The position numbers and the translations under genes were made by a program. The notes beneath the pieces were generated by a model. It saw only the letters and a program-made list of their open reading frames with translations. It had not been told where the DNA came from and did no database searches. From assembly GCA_050944855.1 (NCBI GenBank), contig JBMNRU010000005.1:62001-126000 (forward strand): 64,000 nt of DNA, given 5' to 3'. Positions 1 to 9,163 of this stretch are shown in pieces; positions within the stretch are counted from its first letter, which is position 1; each line of letters opens with the position of its first letter. The stretch comes from Lactonifactor sp050944855 (lineage in GTDB: Bacteria > Bacillota > Clostridia > Lachnospirales > Lachnospiraceae).

Positions 1-1
1 T

Positions 2-1999
2 AAAACAAAAAATAATCCGGTGCTGATCGGCGAGCCCGGTGTTGGTAAAACGGCAGCTGTAGAAGGTCTTGCCCAGCGTATTGTCCGGGGAGATGTGCCG
101 GAAGGGCTGAAGGATAAGAAAATATTTGCGCTGGATATGGGCGCGCTGGTGGCTGGAGCCAAATACCGAGGTGAGTTTGAAGAGCGTCTGAAAGCAGTTC
201 TGGAAGAAGTGAAAAAGAGCGACGGCCAGATCATTCTCTTTATTGATGAGCTGCATCTGATTGTAGGCGCCGGTAAGACAGATGGCGCTATGGATGCCGG
301 CAACATGTTAAAGCCTATGCTGGCCCGGGGAGAATTGCACTGTATTGGTGCCACAACTCTGGATGAATACCGTCAGTATATTGAAAAGGATCCCGCATTG
401 GAGCGCCGTTTCCAGCCGGTTATGGTGGATGAACCCACGGTAGAGGATACCATTTCTATTCTGAGAGGTTTGAAGGAAAGATATGAAGTATTTCATGGGG
501 TTAAGATTACAGATGGTGCGCTGGTAGCGGCTGCAACTTTGTCAGATCGCTATATTTCCGATCGTTTTTTGCCGGATAAGGCCATTGACCTGGTAGATGA
601 AGCCTGCGCTCTGATCAAGACCGAGCTGGATTCCATGCCTACAGAACTGGATGAAAAAAGCCGGCGTATCATGCAGATGGAGATCGAAGAGGCTGCATTG
701 AAAAAAGAAACGGATAAACTCAGTCAGGAACGTTTGGAGAATCTGCAGAGAGAATTAGCAGAACTGCGTTCTGAATTTCAGAGCAGCAAGGCACAGTGGG
801 ATAACGAGAAGACTACGGTGGAACGTCTGCAGAAGCTGAGAGAGCAGATTGAGGCCATGAATAATGAGATTCAGATGGCGCAGAGAAATTATGATCTGAA
901 CCGGGCTGCGGAACTGCAGTACGGGAAACTGCCTGAACTGCAAAAACAGTTGGAAATTGAGGAAGAAAAGGTTAAGAATCAGGATCTGTCTCTGGTTCAC
1001 GAAAGTGTAACGGACGAAGAAATTGCCAGGATTATTTCCCGCTGGACGGGTATCCCGGTAGCGAAGCTGACCGAGGGAGAAAGAACGAAAATCCTGGGCT
1101 TGGAAAGTGAACTGCACAGATGGGTTATTGGTCAGGATGAGGCAGTTACCAAGGTGACAGATGCCATCCTGCGTTCTAAAGCAGGAATCAAAGATCCGGG
1201 AAAACCTATCGGTTCTTTCCTGTTTTTAGGTCCTACCGGAGTAGGCAAGACGGAGCTTGCGAAAACTCTGGCACGTACGTTATTTGACGATGAGCAGAAT
1301 ATGGTGCGTATTGATATGAGCGAGTATATGGAGAAACATTCCGTGTCCCGTTTGATCGGAGCGCCTCCCGGATATGTAGGATATGAGGAAGGCGGACAGC
1401 TGACCGAAGCAGTAAGAAGAAAACCTTACAGCGTTGTGCTGTTTGATGAGATTGAAAAAGCACATCCGGATGTGTTTAATGTACTTCTGCAGGTACTGGA
1501 CGACGGACGTATTACAGACTCTCAGGGCAGAACGGTAGATTTTAAAAATACAATTTTGATCATGACTTCCAATCTGGGTTCTTCCTATCTGCTGGATGGC
1601 ATTACCCAGAGCGGCGATATCAGTCCGGAATGTGAAGAACTGGTAAATAAAGAACTGCGGGCTCATTTCCGTCCGGAATTCTTAAATCGTCTGGATGAGA
1701 TTATTCTGTTTAAGCCGTTAACAAAGGATAATATTGGCCATATTGTAGATTTGCTGATTGAAGAACTGAATGAACGTCTGAAAGCGCAGGAGTTGTCTCT
1801 GGAATTAACTCAGCCGGCGAAAGAATATGTGATAGAGGGCGGTTATGATCCCGTATACGGAGCCCGTCCGCTGAAGCGGTATTTGCAGAAATATGTGGAA
1901 ACCTTATCTGCAAAATTGATTCTTTCCGGAACGGTGTCCATGGAAGATGTGATTTTGATTGATGTGGAAAATGGCGACTTGACAGCGAAAGTGAAGTAG
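2..1999 (+). CDS. clpB: ATP-dependent disaggregase ClpB, 5'-truncated by the window edge
   Basis: ClpB is a cytosolic hexameric AAA+ disaggregase that threads aggregated proteins through its pore with DnaK help. The reading frame is already open at base 2, so the N-terminal domain (roughly 200 residues of a usual 860) lies outside the window. Visible in order are the first Walker A (GEPGVGKTA) at the very start, Walker B (ILFIDELH), a long charged coiled-coil middle domain (about residues 205-330), the second Walker A (GPTGVGKTE), Walker B (VLFDEIEKA) and the C-terminal small domain with GARPLKR. The long middle domain separates ClpB from ClpC and ClpA. It ends with TAG and is followed by a strong terminator, so it closes its transcription unit. 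Confidence 0.97.
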   Translation, partial: KTKNNPVLIGEPGVGKTAAVEGLAQRIVRGDVPEGLKDKKIFALDMGALVAGAKYRGEFEERLKAVLEEVKKSDGQIILFIDELHLIVGAGKTDGAMDAGNMLKPMLARGELHCIGATTLDEYRQYIEKDPALERRFQPVMVDEPTVEDTISILRGLKERYEVFHGVKITDGALVAAATLSDRYISDRFLPDKAIDLVDEACALIKTELDSMPTELDEKSRRIMQMEIEEAALKKETDKLSQERLENLQRELAELRSEFQSSKAQWDNEKTTVERLQKLREQIEAMNNEIQMAQRNYDLNRAAELQYGKLPELQKQLEIEEEKVKNQDLSLVHESVTDEEIARIISRWTGIPVAKLTEGERTKILGLESELHRWVIGQDEAVTKVTDAILRSKAGIKDPGKPIGSFLFLGPTGVGKTELAKTLARTLFDDEQNMVRIDMSEYMEKHSVSRLIGAPPGYVGYEEGGQLTEAVRRKPYSVVLFDEIEKAHPDVFNVLLQVLDDGRITDSQGRTVDFKNTILIMTSNLGSSYLLDGITQSGDISPECEELVNKELRAHFRPEFLNRLDEIILFKPLTKDNIGHIVDLLIEELNERLKAQELSLELTQPAKEYVIEGGYDPVYGARPLKRYLQKYVETLSAKLILSGTVSMEDVILIDVENGDLTAKVK

Positions 2000-2016
2000 T
2001 ATATTGTTATGTTCTT

Positions 2017-2076
2017 GCTTTACTGTATCTTTTGCGGTAGTATGCAAAGGATACAGTAAAGCTTATTTTTTGTTTT
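2017..2076 (+). terminator. Rho-independent terminator of clpB
   Basis: A 19-bp stem with one mismatch (2017-2035 pairing with 2044-2062) has an 8-nt loop and is followed by a T-rich run. It lies 17 bp after the clpB stop. Confidence 0.92.
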
Positions 2077-2080
2077 AAAA

Positions 2081-2124
2081 GTTCAGCCATGCTTCACAAA
2101 ATGGGCGAATGGCGCGGGCTGAAC
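2081..2124. repeat. Short inverted repeat upstream of the DUF4250 gene
   Basis: GTTCAGCC at 2081-2088 is exactly complementary to GGCTGAAC at 2117-2124, separated by 28 nt. It lies between the clpB terminator and the DUF4250 start, so it could be an operator or a leader hairpin. Eight paired bases alone are weak evidence. Confidence 0.3.
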
Positions 2125-2169
2125 GGATATTAACTTTTAGTATAGACTTTTTGAAAGGAATGGAAATTT

Positions 2170-2343
2170 ATGATACCGAAAGATCCAGTTATGTTATTGA
2201 GTTATGTAAACACCCAGTTGAGAGACCATTATCCTTCCTTAACGGAACTGTGCAGCAGCCTTCAAATTTCAGAAGAAGAGCTGAAAGAAAAACTGGCGGG
2301 GATTGATTATTGTTATGATGAGGAGATAAACCAGTTTTCGTGA
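2170..2343 (+). CDS. DUF4250 domain small protein
   Basis: This 57-residue protein starts MIPKDPVMLLSYVNTQLRD and ends in YDEEINQF, the pattern of the small DUF4250 family common in Clostridia. The function is unknown. The body predicts mainly helices, with no signal peptide or membrane segment. The start is supported by AAAGGA at 2154-2159, about 10 nt upstream. It is a single gene, converging on the LRR protein gene 22 bp away. It has its own upstream region after the clpB terminator, so it is probably transcribed separately. The family assignment is from memory of the conserved start and end motifs. Confidence 0.8.
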   Translation: MIPKDPVMLLSYVNTQLRDHYPSLTELCSSLQISEEELKEKLAGIDYCYDEEINQFS

Positions 2344-2365
2344 TCATGCAATTGGCAGGGTGAAA

Positions 2366-3823
2366 TCAGTCCATTTCCTCCACCCGTTCGTTCAGTCCGT
2401 ATTCGATAAAAGATTCTCTGTATTGCTCCAGGCAACTTCCGGAGACCAGAAATGTCACATTGCAGTTCGAAAAGCAGTGGGCTCCTTTCAGTGTGGGCGG
2501 TTCTTCTGTCTCTATGACCAGTGCAGAAAGGGATGCTCCATAGAAAGCATAGTCTTCGATGCAGGTGATCGTATCCGGCAGATAATCTTCGCCTCGTCTT
2601 CCCGCCGGATAGACGCACAGCCGGCTTTCATCTCTGCTCACGATCATACCGTTGATGCTGCAGTAGGCCGGATTTCCTTCTGCGATCACCAGATAATCCT
2701 TTACTCCCCGCATCGCCCGGAACGCTCCTGGCTCGATATCCGCGACATTGGCCGGGATGTATACATATTTTACGGCTCCCGCAGCTTCTTCTGAAAATGC
2801 GCCTGCCCGTACACCGACACAATGCTCCGGGAGCATCAGGGTATCCGTCATCTCTCCTTCATATCCGATCACATATCCCTCTTCATCCAGTATAAATCCC
2901 CCGGTTTCTTCATAACCGGCATACAGATCCATGTGAGTCTGTCCCGCGGCTAATGTCAGCTGGTCTGTTTTTACCGGTATCGTACAGGCTTCATCGTAAT
3001 ACCAGCTTCCGCTCTGACAGCCTACTTTCTTCGGGTCTCCCGGCAGCTTGGCCCTGTAGTCCCTGGCAGTAAGGCAGTCCACCGGATAATTGCCGCCGTT
3101 TGGATGCAGGGTGATCGTATACTCTACCACCTGATAAGGCAGTTCGATCTCATAGTCACCGTAACGGACAGATAAGGTCTTGGATCCTGCGGATGTCGTA
3201 TCCAGGCTGCCCGTCTGGTAGGATCCTGTTTCCAGTTTCTGGGTACTTCCATCGGACCGCTGTGCATACACTTCTAATGCAGGGACCGTTTCTGTGCTTC
3301 CCACACAGTAATCCTGTCTGAGGGCAGTACGGCAGGTAATGCCGGTAAGGACGACCGTACTGTCCTCTGCCTCCTGAGATGGGACAGCCGGGGAATTTGG
3401 GGCTGTCTTTGGGATATTGGGATTCCTTTCTTCTGTGTTGCATGCGGTTGTATTTGTTGGCTCTGCAGGACTTACAGCAGGCTGTGCTGCACCGGTTTCC
3501 TCTGTCATTATCTTTTCTCCCAGATCCGGACCTGAAAGGATCTTCCTGTTTGTTTCGATCATCCGTGTTATGCCGGATGGGATAACGGTATTCTCTGTTC
3601 CCGGACGGGAAGGTAGAATTTCAGGGAGGAGTTCTTCCTTTTCTATGGAATCCGTCATCGCAGTAAGAGAGGCGGATTCTTCCCACGGGATTCGGGCATG
3701 CGGATGATGACTGACTGTTGTTATGACCAGGATGTATAAAAGGCAGATGACAGGTATGCTCCATGTGGTTTTTATAGAGTAATCGGTTTTTCTTCTCAGA
3801 GTAATGCCAATGATGTGTTCCAT
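2366..3823 (-). CDS. Membrane-anchored or secreted leucine-rich-repeat (BspA-type) protein
   Basis: About 485 residues. A hydrophobic segment near residues 20-40 is a signal anchor. It is followed by a low-complexity Pro/Thr/Glu-rich linker (about 50-150), a bacterial Ig-like domain (about 155-235, ending in LPYQVVEYTI), an InlB-type repeat (HPNGGNYP through DLYAGY) and C-terminal BspA-like LRR_5 units (YIPANVADIEPGAF; LPDTITCIEDYAFYG). Such proteins sit outside the cell and usually bind other proteins or surfaces. There is no LPXTG or SLH signal, so retention probably depends on the N-terminal anchor. The start at 3823 follows GAAAGGAA with good spacing; the longer frame to 3865 has no better site. 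The ligand is unknown. Confidence 0.8.
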   Translation of the reverse strand: MEHIIGITLRRKTDYSIKTTWSIPVICLLYILVITTVSHHPHARIPWEESASLTAMTDSIEKEELLPEILPSRPGTENTVIPSGITRMIETNRKILSGPDLGEKIMTEETGAAQPAVSPAEPTNTTACNTEERNPNIPKTAPNSPAVPSQEAEDSTVVLTGITCRTALRQDYCVGSTETVPALEVYAQRSDGSTQKLETGSYQTGSLDTTSAGSKTLSVRYGDYEIELPYQVVEYTITLHPNGGNYPVDCLTARDYRAKLPGDPKKVGCQSGSWYYDEACTIPVKTDQLTLAAGQTHMDLYAGYEETGGFILDEEGYVIGYEGEMTDTLMLPEHCVGVRAGAFSEEAAGAVKYVYIPANVADIEPGAFRAMRGVKDYLVIAEGNPAYCSINGMIVSRDESRLCVYPAGRRGEDYLPDTITCIEDYAFYGASLSALVIETEEPPTLKGAHCFSNCNVTFLVSGSCLEQYRESFIEYGLNERVEEMD

Positions 3824-3913
3824 TTTTAATTTCCTTTCTGTTTTTGATTGCGTTTGCGTGCGCATCCCCGGAGGGTTTTATCATATAGGACGAACTTTCC
3901 TTTCCTATATAAT

Positions 3914-3952
3914 GAAAAGCCCCGGCAGATATCACAGTCTGCTGAGGCTTTG
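3914..3952 (-). terminator. Terminator after the first MATE gene
   Basis: AAAGCC...GGCTTT arms with an inner GCAGA/TCTGC pairing form a stem that reads into a short T-run on the minus strand. It lies just past the MATE stop codon. Confidence 0.75.
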
Positions 3953-3961
3953 ATTTTTGTT

Positions 3962-5338
3962 TTAATTCGGAAATTGCCGTGTTAACGGCTTAATTTTTTT
4001 TCTATAAATCCGTCGGAAAAGAATGGCAGACAGAAGTACCGATACAATTTCTGCCAGCGGAATGGACCACCATACGGCGGACAGGCCCCAGATTTTGGCA
4101 AAAGCAAATGCGATGGGAAGGATTGCCAGGAGTTGTCGGCAGACAGAGGTAATCAGGCTATAGATGCCATTGCCGAGAGCCTGAAATACAGAACCTACCA
4201 CAATGCAAAATCCGGCAAACAGGAAACTGAGGCTGATGATACGCAAAGCAGGGACACCGATTTCCAACATTTCCGGAGAAGCATTGAAAATATGAAGAAG
4301 CTGTGCCGGGCAAAACTGGAAGATAGCCAGCCCCACCAGCATGATGCTTACTGCTGCAGCAATGCTGAGTTTTATGGTAGACATCATACGCTTTGCATTT
4401 TGTGCTCCGTAGTTGAAGGCAACAATGGGAACCATACCATTGTTTAAACCAAATACCGGCATAAAGATGAAACTTTGCAGGCGGAAATAAACACCAAATA
4501 CGGCAGTCGCCGTAGGTGTGAACATTAACAGGATTTTATTCATGCCAAAAGTCATGACGGAACCTATGGCCTGGACAATGATGGAAGGGACACCCACCGC
4601 GTAGATTTTTTTGATAATCATTACGTTGGGGCGGAAATGCCGCATATTGATATTAATTTCCGGATTTTTGCGGATATTCAGGTACAGGCCCAATAACATG
4701 GCACAGGTCTGTCCGATCACTGTGGCAAAAGCGGCACCGATTACTTCCAGCCGCGGGAAGCCGAATAAACCGAAAATGAAAATAGGGTCCAGAATGATAT
4801 TTATGATGGCGCCCAGTCCCTGTGACAGCATGGAATAAAAAGAACGGCCGGTAGACTGCAGCAGACGTTCCATGAGAACCTGCATAAATACGAAAATACT
4901 GCAGCCGGTGATGATCATCATATACTGGATGCCGTAATGGCAGATGGTTGTGTCAGAGGTCTGTACGTTCATAAAAAATGAGGACAGAGAAGTTCCCAGT
5001 ACAGCAAAAACTACGGCACTGCAGAGGAAGATAAAGATACCGTTTTGGGCAGCCAGATTAGCCCGTTCATACTGTTTGGCGCCCAGATTCCGGGAAAGAA
5101 TGGCATTGACGCCTACACCGGTTCCTGCAGCCACCGCAATCATCAGATTTTGTATGGGAAATACTAAAGACACGGCAGTCAGGGCGTCTTCACTGATACG
5201 GGCTACGAATACACTGTCCACAATATTATAAAGAGCCTGTACCAACATAGACAGTATAATGGGGAGGGACATTTCCAGCAAAAGCCGGGGAATTGGCAGA
5301 TATCCCATTTTATTTTCTCGTGTAGTTGTTTGTTGCAT
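3962..5338 (-). CDS. MATE family efflux transporter
   Basis: A 458-residue polytopic membrane protein with about twelve hydrophobic helices in two related halves. The opening GYLPIPRLLLEMSLPIILSM and NIVDSVFVARI and the duplicated FQALGNG/LQSTGRS segments fit the MATE (MepA/DinF-like) family. Members export cationic drugs, dyes or metabolites using a sodium or proton gradient; the substrate cannot be read here. The start codon follows GAGGTGAA with normal spacing. It is a single-gene unit with its own terminator, divergent from the methyltransferase operon. A second, distinct MATE gene lies at 22.5-23.9 kb. Confidence 0.92.
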   Translation of the reverse strand: MQQTTTRENKMGYLPIPRLLLEMSLPIILSMLVQALYNIVDSVFVARISEDALTAVSLVFPIQNLMIAVAAGTGVGVNAILSRNLGAKQYERANLAAQNGIFIFLCSAVVFAVLGTSLSSFFMNVQTSDTTICHYGIQYMMIITGCSIFVFMQVLMERLLQSTGRSFYSMLSQGLGAIINIILDPIFIFGLFGFPRLEVIGAAFATVIGQTCAMLLGLYLNIRKNPEININMRHFRPNVMIIKKIYAVGVPSIIVQAIGSVMTFGMNKILLMFTPTATAVFGVYFRLQSFIFMPVFGLNNGMVPIVAFNYGAQNAKRMMSTIKLSIAAAVSIMLVGLAIFQFCPAQLLHIFNASPEMLEIGVPALRIISLSFLFAGFCIVVGSVFQALGNGIYSLITSVCRQLLAILPIAFAFAKIWGLSAVWWSIPLAEIVSVLLSAILFRRIYRKKIKPLTRQFPN

Positions 5339-5418
5339 GTATATTCACCTCATCTATTGTTTAGAAATACTTAGCGGATTCTATTATATACAGATATCTT
5401 TCGTACTTCAAGCAGTTA

Positions 5419-5447
5419 TTGCGTTTTCCGGGAAAACTTGTTACACT
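5419..5447 (+). promoter_or_regulatory. Sigma-A-type promoter of the methyltransferase-hslO-nadE operon
   Basis: TTGCGT, a 17-bp spacer and TACACT lie about 70 bp upstream of the methyltransferase start in the divergent intergenic region. The -10 is close to consensus and the -35 moderate. Confidence 0.55.
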
Positions 5448-5515
5448 AAAGTGTCAGGACATTGCGGGAAATACCCGTAGTCTGAGGTGTTTTAGAAGAA
5501 AATCAGGGAGAGCTT

Positions 5516-6271
5516 ATGAGTGCATATCAAAGTTTTGCCAGAGTATATGACATGTTCATGGACAACATTCCCTATGAGGAATGGTGTGATTATCTGGAGG
5601 AATTATTAAAAGAATATGGGATAGAAGATGGCCTGGTGCTGGAACTGGGCTGCGGAACCGGCAGTATGACACAGCTTCTGGCTGACCGGGGATATGATAT
5701 GATCGGTGTGGATAATTCTGAGGACATGCTGGAAATTGCGGCGGAAAAACGGGAACGATCCGGAAGCGGGATCTTATATCTGCTGCAGGATATGCGGGAA
5801 TTTGAATTATATGGCACAGTTCGTGCGATCGTGTCCGTATGCGATTCCATGAATTATATTCTGGAAGAAGAGGATCTGCTGAAAGTATTCCGGCTGGTGA
5901 ATAATTATCTGGATCCGGGAGGGCTCTTTCTTTTTGATCTGAATACGGTATATAAGTATCAGCAGGTGGGCGATGATACGATTGCGGAGAATCGGGAAGA
6001 CGGCAGTTTTATCTGGGAGAATTTTTATGACGAAGAAGAAGCCATCAATGAATACGATCTGACGCTTTTTATTCCGGAGGAAAATGGCTTGTTCCGGAAG
6101 TACGAGGAGACCCATCTGCAAAAGGCTTATGAAATCCATACAATAAAAAGATTGCTGAAAGAGGCAGGGTTGGAATATATAACGTCCTATGATGCGTTTA
6201 CCCATGAACCGCCCCGGGATGACAGTGAGCGGATTTATGTGTTGGCGAGAGAACATGGCAAGCGAAGATAA
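5516..6271 (+). CDS. Class I SAM-dependent methyltransferase
   Basis: 251 residues. The glycine-rich SAM motif LELGCGTGSM is at about residues 42-51, followed by the acidic motif II (GVDNSEDML) and a motif near LQDMREFEL. This is the standard Rossmann methyltransferase core. The acceptor cannot be told; proteins of this type are often annotated only as methyltransferase-domain proteins. Cytosolic. AGGGAG lies just upstream of the start. It is the first gene of a run with hslO (15 bp gap) and nadE (9 bp gap). Confidence 0.88.
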   Translation: MSAYQSFARVYDMFMDNIPYEEWCDYLEELLKEYGIEDGLVLELGCGTGSMTQLLADRGYDMIGVDNSEDMLEIAAEKRERSGSGILYLLQDMREFELYGTVRAIVSVCDSMNYILEEEDLLKVFRLVNNYLDPGGLFLFDLNTVYKYQQVGDDTIAENREDGSFIWENFYDEEEAINEYDLTLFIPEENGLFRKYEETHLQKAYEIHTIKRLLKEAGLEYITSYDAFTHEPPRDDSERIYVLAREHGKRR

Positions 6272-6286
6272 GGAAAGAGGGATATT

Positions 6287-7168
6287 ATGAAAGATTATAT
6301 TGTAAGGGCAACGGCTGCCAATCATCAGATTCGGGCCTTTGCCGCTACCACCAGAGATTTGGTGGAAGATGCCAGAGCGGCACACAATACCAGTCCGGTA
6401 GCAACTGCGGCTTTGGGACGTCTGCTGACCGCAGGCACTATGATGGGTGTGATGATGAAAGGCGACAGAGACGTTCTGACCCTTCAGGTGATCGGGGATG
6501 GCCCTATCGGCGGGATTACGGTTACCGCGGATGCAAAAGGAAGGGTAAAAGGTTATGTGAGGAATCCGCAGGTCATGCTTCCGGCCAATGAAAAGGGCAA
6601 ACTGGATGTAGGAGGCGCTGTGGGACACGGAATCCTGAATGTGATCAAGGATCTGGGACTGAAAGAGCCGTATTCCGGTCAGGTTCAGCTGCAGACAGGA
6701 GAGATCGGTGATGATCTGACGTATTATTTTGCCTCCAGTGAGCAGGTGCCTTCTTCCGTAGGACTGGGCGTACTGATGGAAAAAAATAATACCGTAAAAA
6801 GAGCGGGCGGTTTTATTGTGCAGCTGATGCCTTATGCAGAAGAAAAGGTCATTGCTGCATTAGAAGAAAATTTAAGTCATATTCATTCAGTTACGGCCAT
6901 GCTGGATCAGGGGATGACTCCGGAAGAACTGCTGGAGACCGTATTAAAAGGAATGGATCTGGAGATAAATGATACCGTAGAGGCAGAATTTTACTGTAAT
7001 TGTTCCAAGGATCGTGTGGCAAAAGCGCTGATCAGTGTAGGAGAAAAGGATTTGCAGGAACTGATAGAGGAAGGAAAAGAAGTGGAACTGAATTGTCATT
7101 TCTGCAATCGCAATTATACATTTTCTGTGGAAGAGCTGAAGGAACTTCTGGAATTGGCCAGAAACTAG
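6287..7168 (+). CDS. hslO: Redox-regulated holdase chaperone Hsp33
   Basis: 293 residues, the usual length for Hsp33. Hsp33 is a cytosolic holdase that is inactive when reduced and zinc-bound, and is switched on by oxidative disulfide formation. The C-terminal zinc switch is intact, with CNC in FYCNCSKD and CxxC in NCHFCNRNY. The N-terminal substrate-binding domain carries the family signature ATAANHQIRAF. In an operon between the methyltransferase and nadE. Confidence 0.97.
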   Translation: MKDYIVRATAANHQIRAFAATTRDLVEDARAAHNTSPVATAALGRLLTAGTMMGVMMKGDRDVLTLQVIGDGPIGGITVTADAKGRVKGYVRNPQVMLPANEKGKLDVGGAVGHGILNVIKDLGLKEPYSGQVQLQTGEIGDDLTYYFASSEQVPSSVGLGVLMEKNNTVKRAGGFIVQLMPYAEEKVIAALEENLSHIHSVTAMLDQGMTPEELLETVLKGMDLEINDTVEAEFYCNCSKDRVAKALISVGEKDLQELIEEGKEVELNCHFCNRNYTFSVEELKELLELARN

Positions 7169-7177
7169 GAGGACAAT

Positions 7178-9088
7178 ATGAGAGACGGTTTTATTAAAGT
7201 GGCAGCCGGTACGCCGAAAGTACAGGTGGCGGATTGTGTAGCCAACAGAGAGGCAATATGGGAAGTAATCTGCAAAATGCATGAGAATGGAGCCAAGATT
7301 ATGGTTTTGCCGGAACTGTGTATCACCGGCTATACCTGCGGGGATCTGTTCTGGCAGCCGGCTCTGCTTGCAAGTGCGGAGCAGTCCTTACTTTGGCTGG
7401 CAGAAAAGACAAAGGATATGGATGGCCTGATTTTTGTAGGACTTCCGTTCGCATGGAATCAGAAACTGTATAATGTGGCGGCGGCCATCAGCAATGGGCA
7501 GATTCTGGGACTGGTGCCCAAGACCAATCTGCCGAATTATAATGAATTTTATGAAGCACGGCATTTTGCTCCGGCAGAGGATACGGTAGAAATGATTTCC
7601 TGGAGGGGAAGACAGATCCCCTTTGGAACGAATCTGCTGTTCACCACCGAAACGATGCCGGAACTTGTGGCAGCGGCCGAAATATGTGAGGATTTGTGGG
7701 TACCGGCGCCGCCCAGCATCGGTCATGCGATAGCAGGGGCGAATGTGATCGTAAATCTTTCTGCCAGTGATGAACTCGCCGGGAAAGAAAATTATCGGAA
7801 AATGCTGGTGCAGTGTCAGTCCGGAAGCTTAGTCTGCGGTTATATCTATGCCACTGCAGGTGACGGAGAATCTACGCAGGATGCGGTCTATGGCGGTGCC
7901 AACTTAATTGGTGAAAATGGTGTGCTGCTGGCAGAGGGAGAGCGTTTTGCCAATAAAATCGTCTATGCGGATCTGGATATTCAGCGTCTGGCCTGTGAAA
8001 GACGTAAGATGACCACTTATCCTGCGGCTGATCGTGCCGGATATTGGGAAGTGGAATTTGACCTGCTGGAAGAAGAAACCTGCTTGGAACGTTATTTTCC
8101 GCAGATGCCATTTGTTCCGTCCTCTGTGCATGACAGAGCAAAACGCTGTGATGAGATTTTGAATATTCAGGCTATGGGCTTGAAGAAACGACTGGAACAT
8201 ACCCATTGTACCCATGCAGTGCTCGGTATTTCCGGTGGTCTGGATTCTACTCTTGCCCTGTTGGTGACGGCAAGGGCGTTTGATATGCTGCAGATTCCAA
8301 GAAAACAGATTTTAGCGGTGACGATGCCCTGCTTCGGAACCACAGACAGAACCTATACCAATGCCTGTGAATTAACCAGAAAGCTGGGAGCCGATTTAAA
8401 AGAAGTGGATATCAAGGAAGCGGTAACGCAGCATTTTAAAGATATCGGTCACGATCAGAATACACACGATGTCACTTATGAGAACAGCCAGGCGAGAGAA
8501 CGTACGCAGGTAATCATGGATCTGGCCAATCAGATCAATGGTATGGTCATTGGTACCGGAGATCTGTCCGAGCTGGCGCTGGGATGGGCTACTTACAATG
8601 GAGATCATATGTCCATGTACGGTGTAAATGCTTCCATTCCCAAAACTCTGGTGCGCCATCTGGTACGGTATTATGCAGATACCTGTGAGGACAAAAAATT
8701 AAGTGAGGTGCTGCTGGATATCCTGGATACTCCGGTAAGTCCGGAACTTCTGCCTCCGAAGGATGGTGTGATCTCTCAGAAAACGGAAGACCTGGTAGGG
8801 CCTTATGAGCTTCACGATTTCTTTTTGTATTATATGCTGCGTGCAGGATTTTCACCGGCGAAACTCTATCGCATTGCCTGTCTGGCCTTTAGGGATGTAT
8901 ATGAGAAAGAAATCATTTTGAAATGGCTGAAGAAGTTCTACTGGAGATTCTTCTCCCAGCAGTTTAAACGGTCCTGTCTGCCGGACGGCCCCAAAGTGGG
9001 AACCGTGGCAGTGTCCCCGAGAGGAGATTTAAGAATGCCCAGCGATGCCTGTGTGCGGATCTGGATGGATGAATTGGATAGATTATAA
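7178..9088 (+). CDS. nadE: Glutamine-dependent NAD+ synthase
   Basis: The 636-residue two-domain enzyme makes NAD+ from nicotinic acid adenine dinucleotide, ATP and glutamine. The N-terminal nitrilase-fold glutaminase has the full catalytic triad Glu46 (LPELCITGY), Lys115 (VPKTNLPN) and Cys170 (EICEDLW). The C-terminal synthetase has the PP-loop GISGGLDSTLAL and the GTGDLSELALGW segment. The start lies 9 bp after hslO, with an AGGAGG site overlapping the hslO stop. A terminator follows directly. The nicotinamidase-like gene 1.4 kb downstream acts in the same pathway. Confidence 0.97.
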   Translation: MRDGFIKVAAGTPKVQVADCVANREAIWEVICKMHENGAKIMVLPELCITGYTCGDLFWQPALLASAEQSLLWLAEKTKDMDGLIFVGLPFAWNQKLYNVAAAISNGQILGLVPKTNLPNYNEFYEARHFAPAEDTVEMISWRGRQIPFGTNLLFTTETMPELVAAAEICEDLWVPAPPSIGHAIAGANVIVNLSASDELAGKENYRKMLVQCQSGSLVCGYIYATAGDGESTQDAVYGGANLIGENGVLLAEGERFANKIVYADLDIQRLACERRKMTTYPAADRAGYWEVEFDLLEEETCLERYFPQMPFVPSSVHDRAKRCDEILNIQAMGLKKRLEHTHCTHAVLGISGGLDSTLALLVTARAFDMLQIPRKQILAVTMPCFGTTDRTYTNACELTRKLGADLKEVDIKEAVTQHFKDIGHDQNTHDVTYENSQARERTQVIMDLANQINGMVIGTGDLSELALGWATYNGDHMSMYGVNASIPKTLVRHLVRYYADTCEDKKLSEVLLDILDTPVSPELLPPKDGVISQKTEDLVGPYELHDFFLYYMLRAGFSPAKLYRIACLAFRDVYEKEIILKWLKKFYWRFFSQQFKRSCLPDGPKVGTVAVSPRGDLRMPSDACVRIWMDELDRL

Positions 9089-9093
9089 GAATG

Positions 9094-9120
9094 AACAGCC
9101 TCGACGGAGGCTGTTTTCTT
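9094..9120 (+). terminator. Terminator of the hslO-nadE operon
   Basis: AACAGCCTC and GAGGCTGTT form a perfect 9-bp stem with a 4-nt loop and a following T-rich tail, 5 bp after the nadE stop. Confidence 0.92.
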
Positions 9121-9163
9121 GAGGTTTTCATTTGTTATAGATAAAGGATAGGAGGAATTGTCT

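Noticed and set aside
2109..2306. 65-codon frame over the DUF4250 region
   Set aside because: It is the wrong frame. The DUF4250 frame starting at 2170 has a ribosome site and family motifs.
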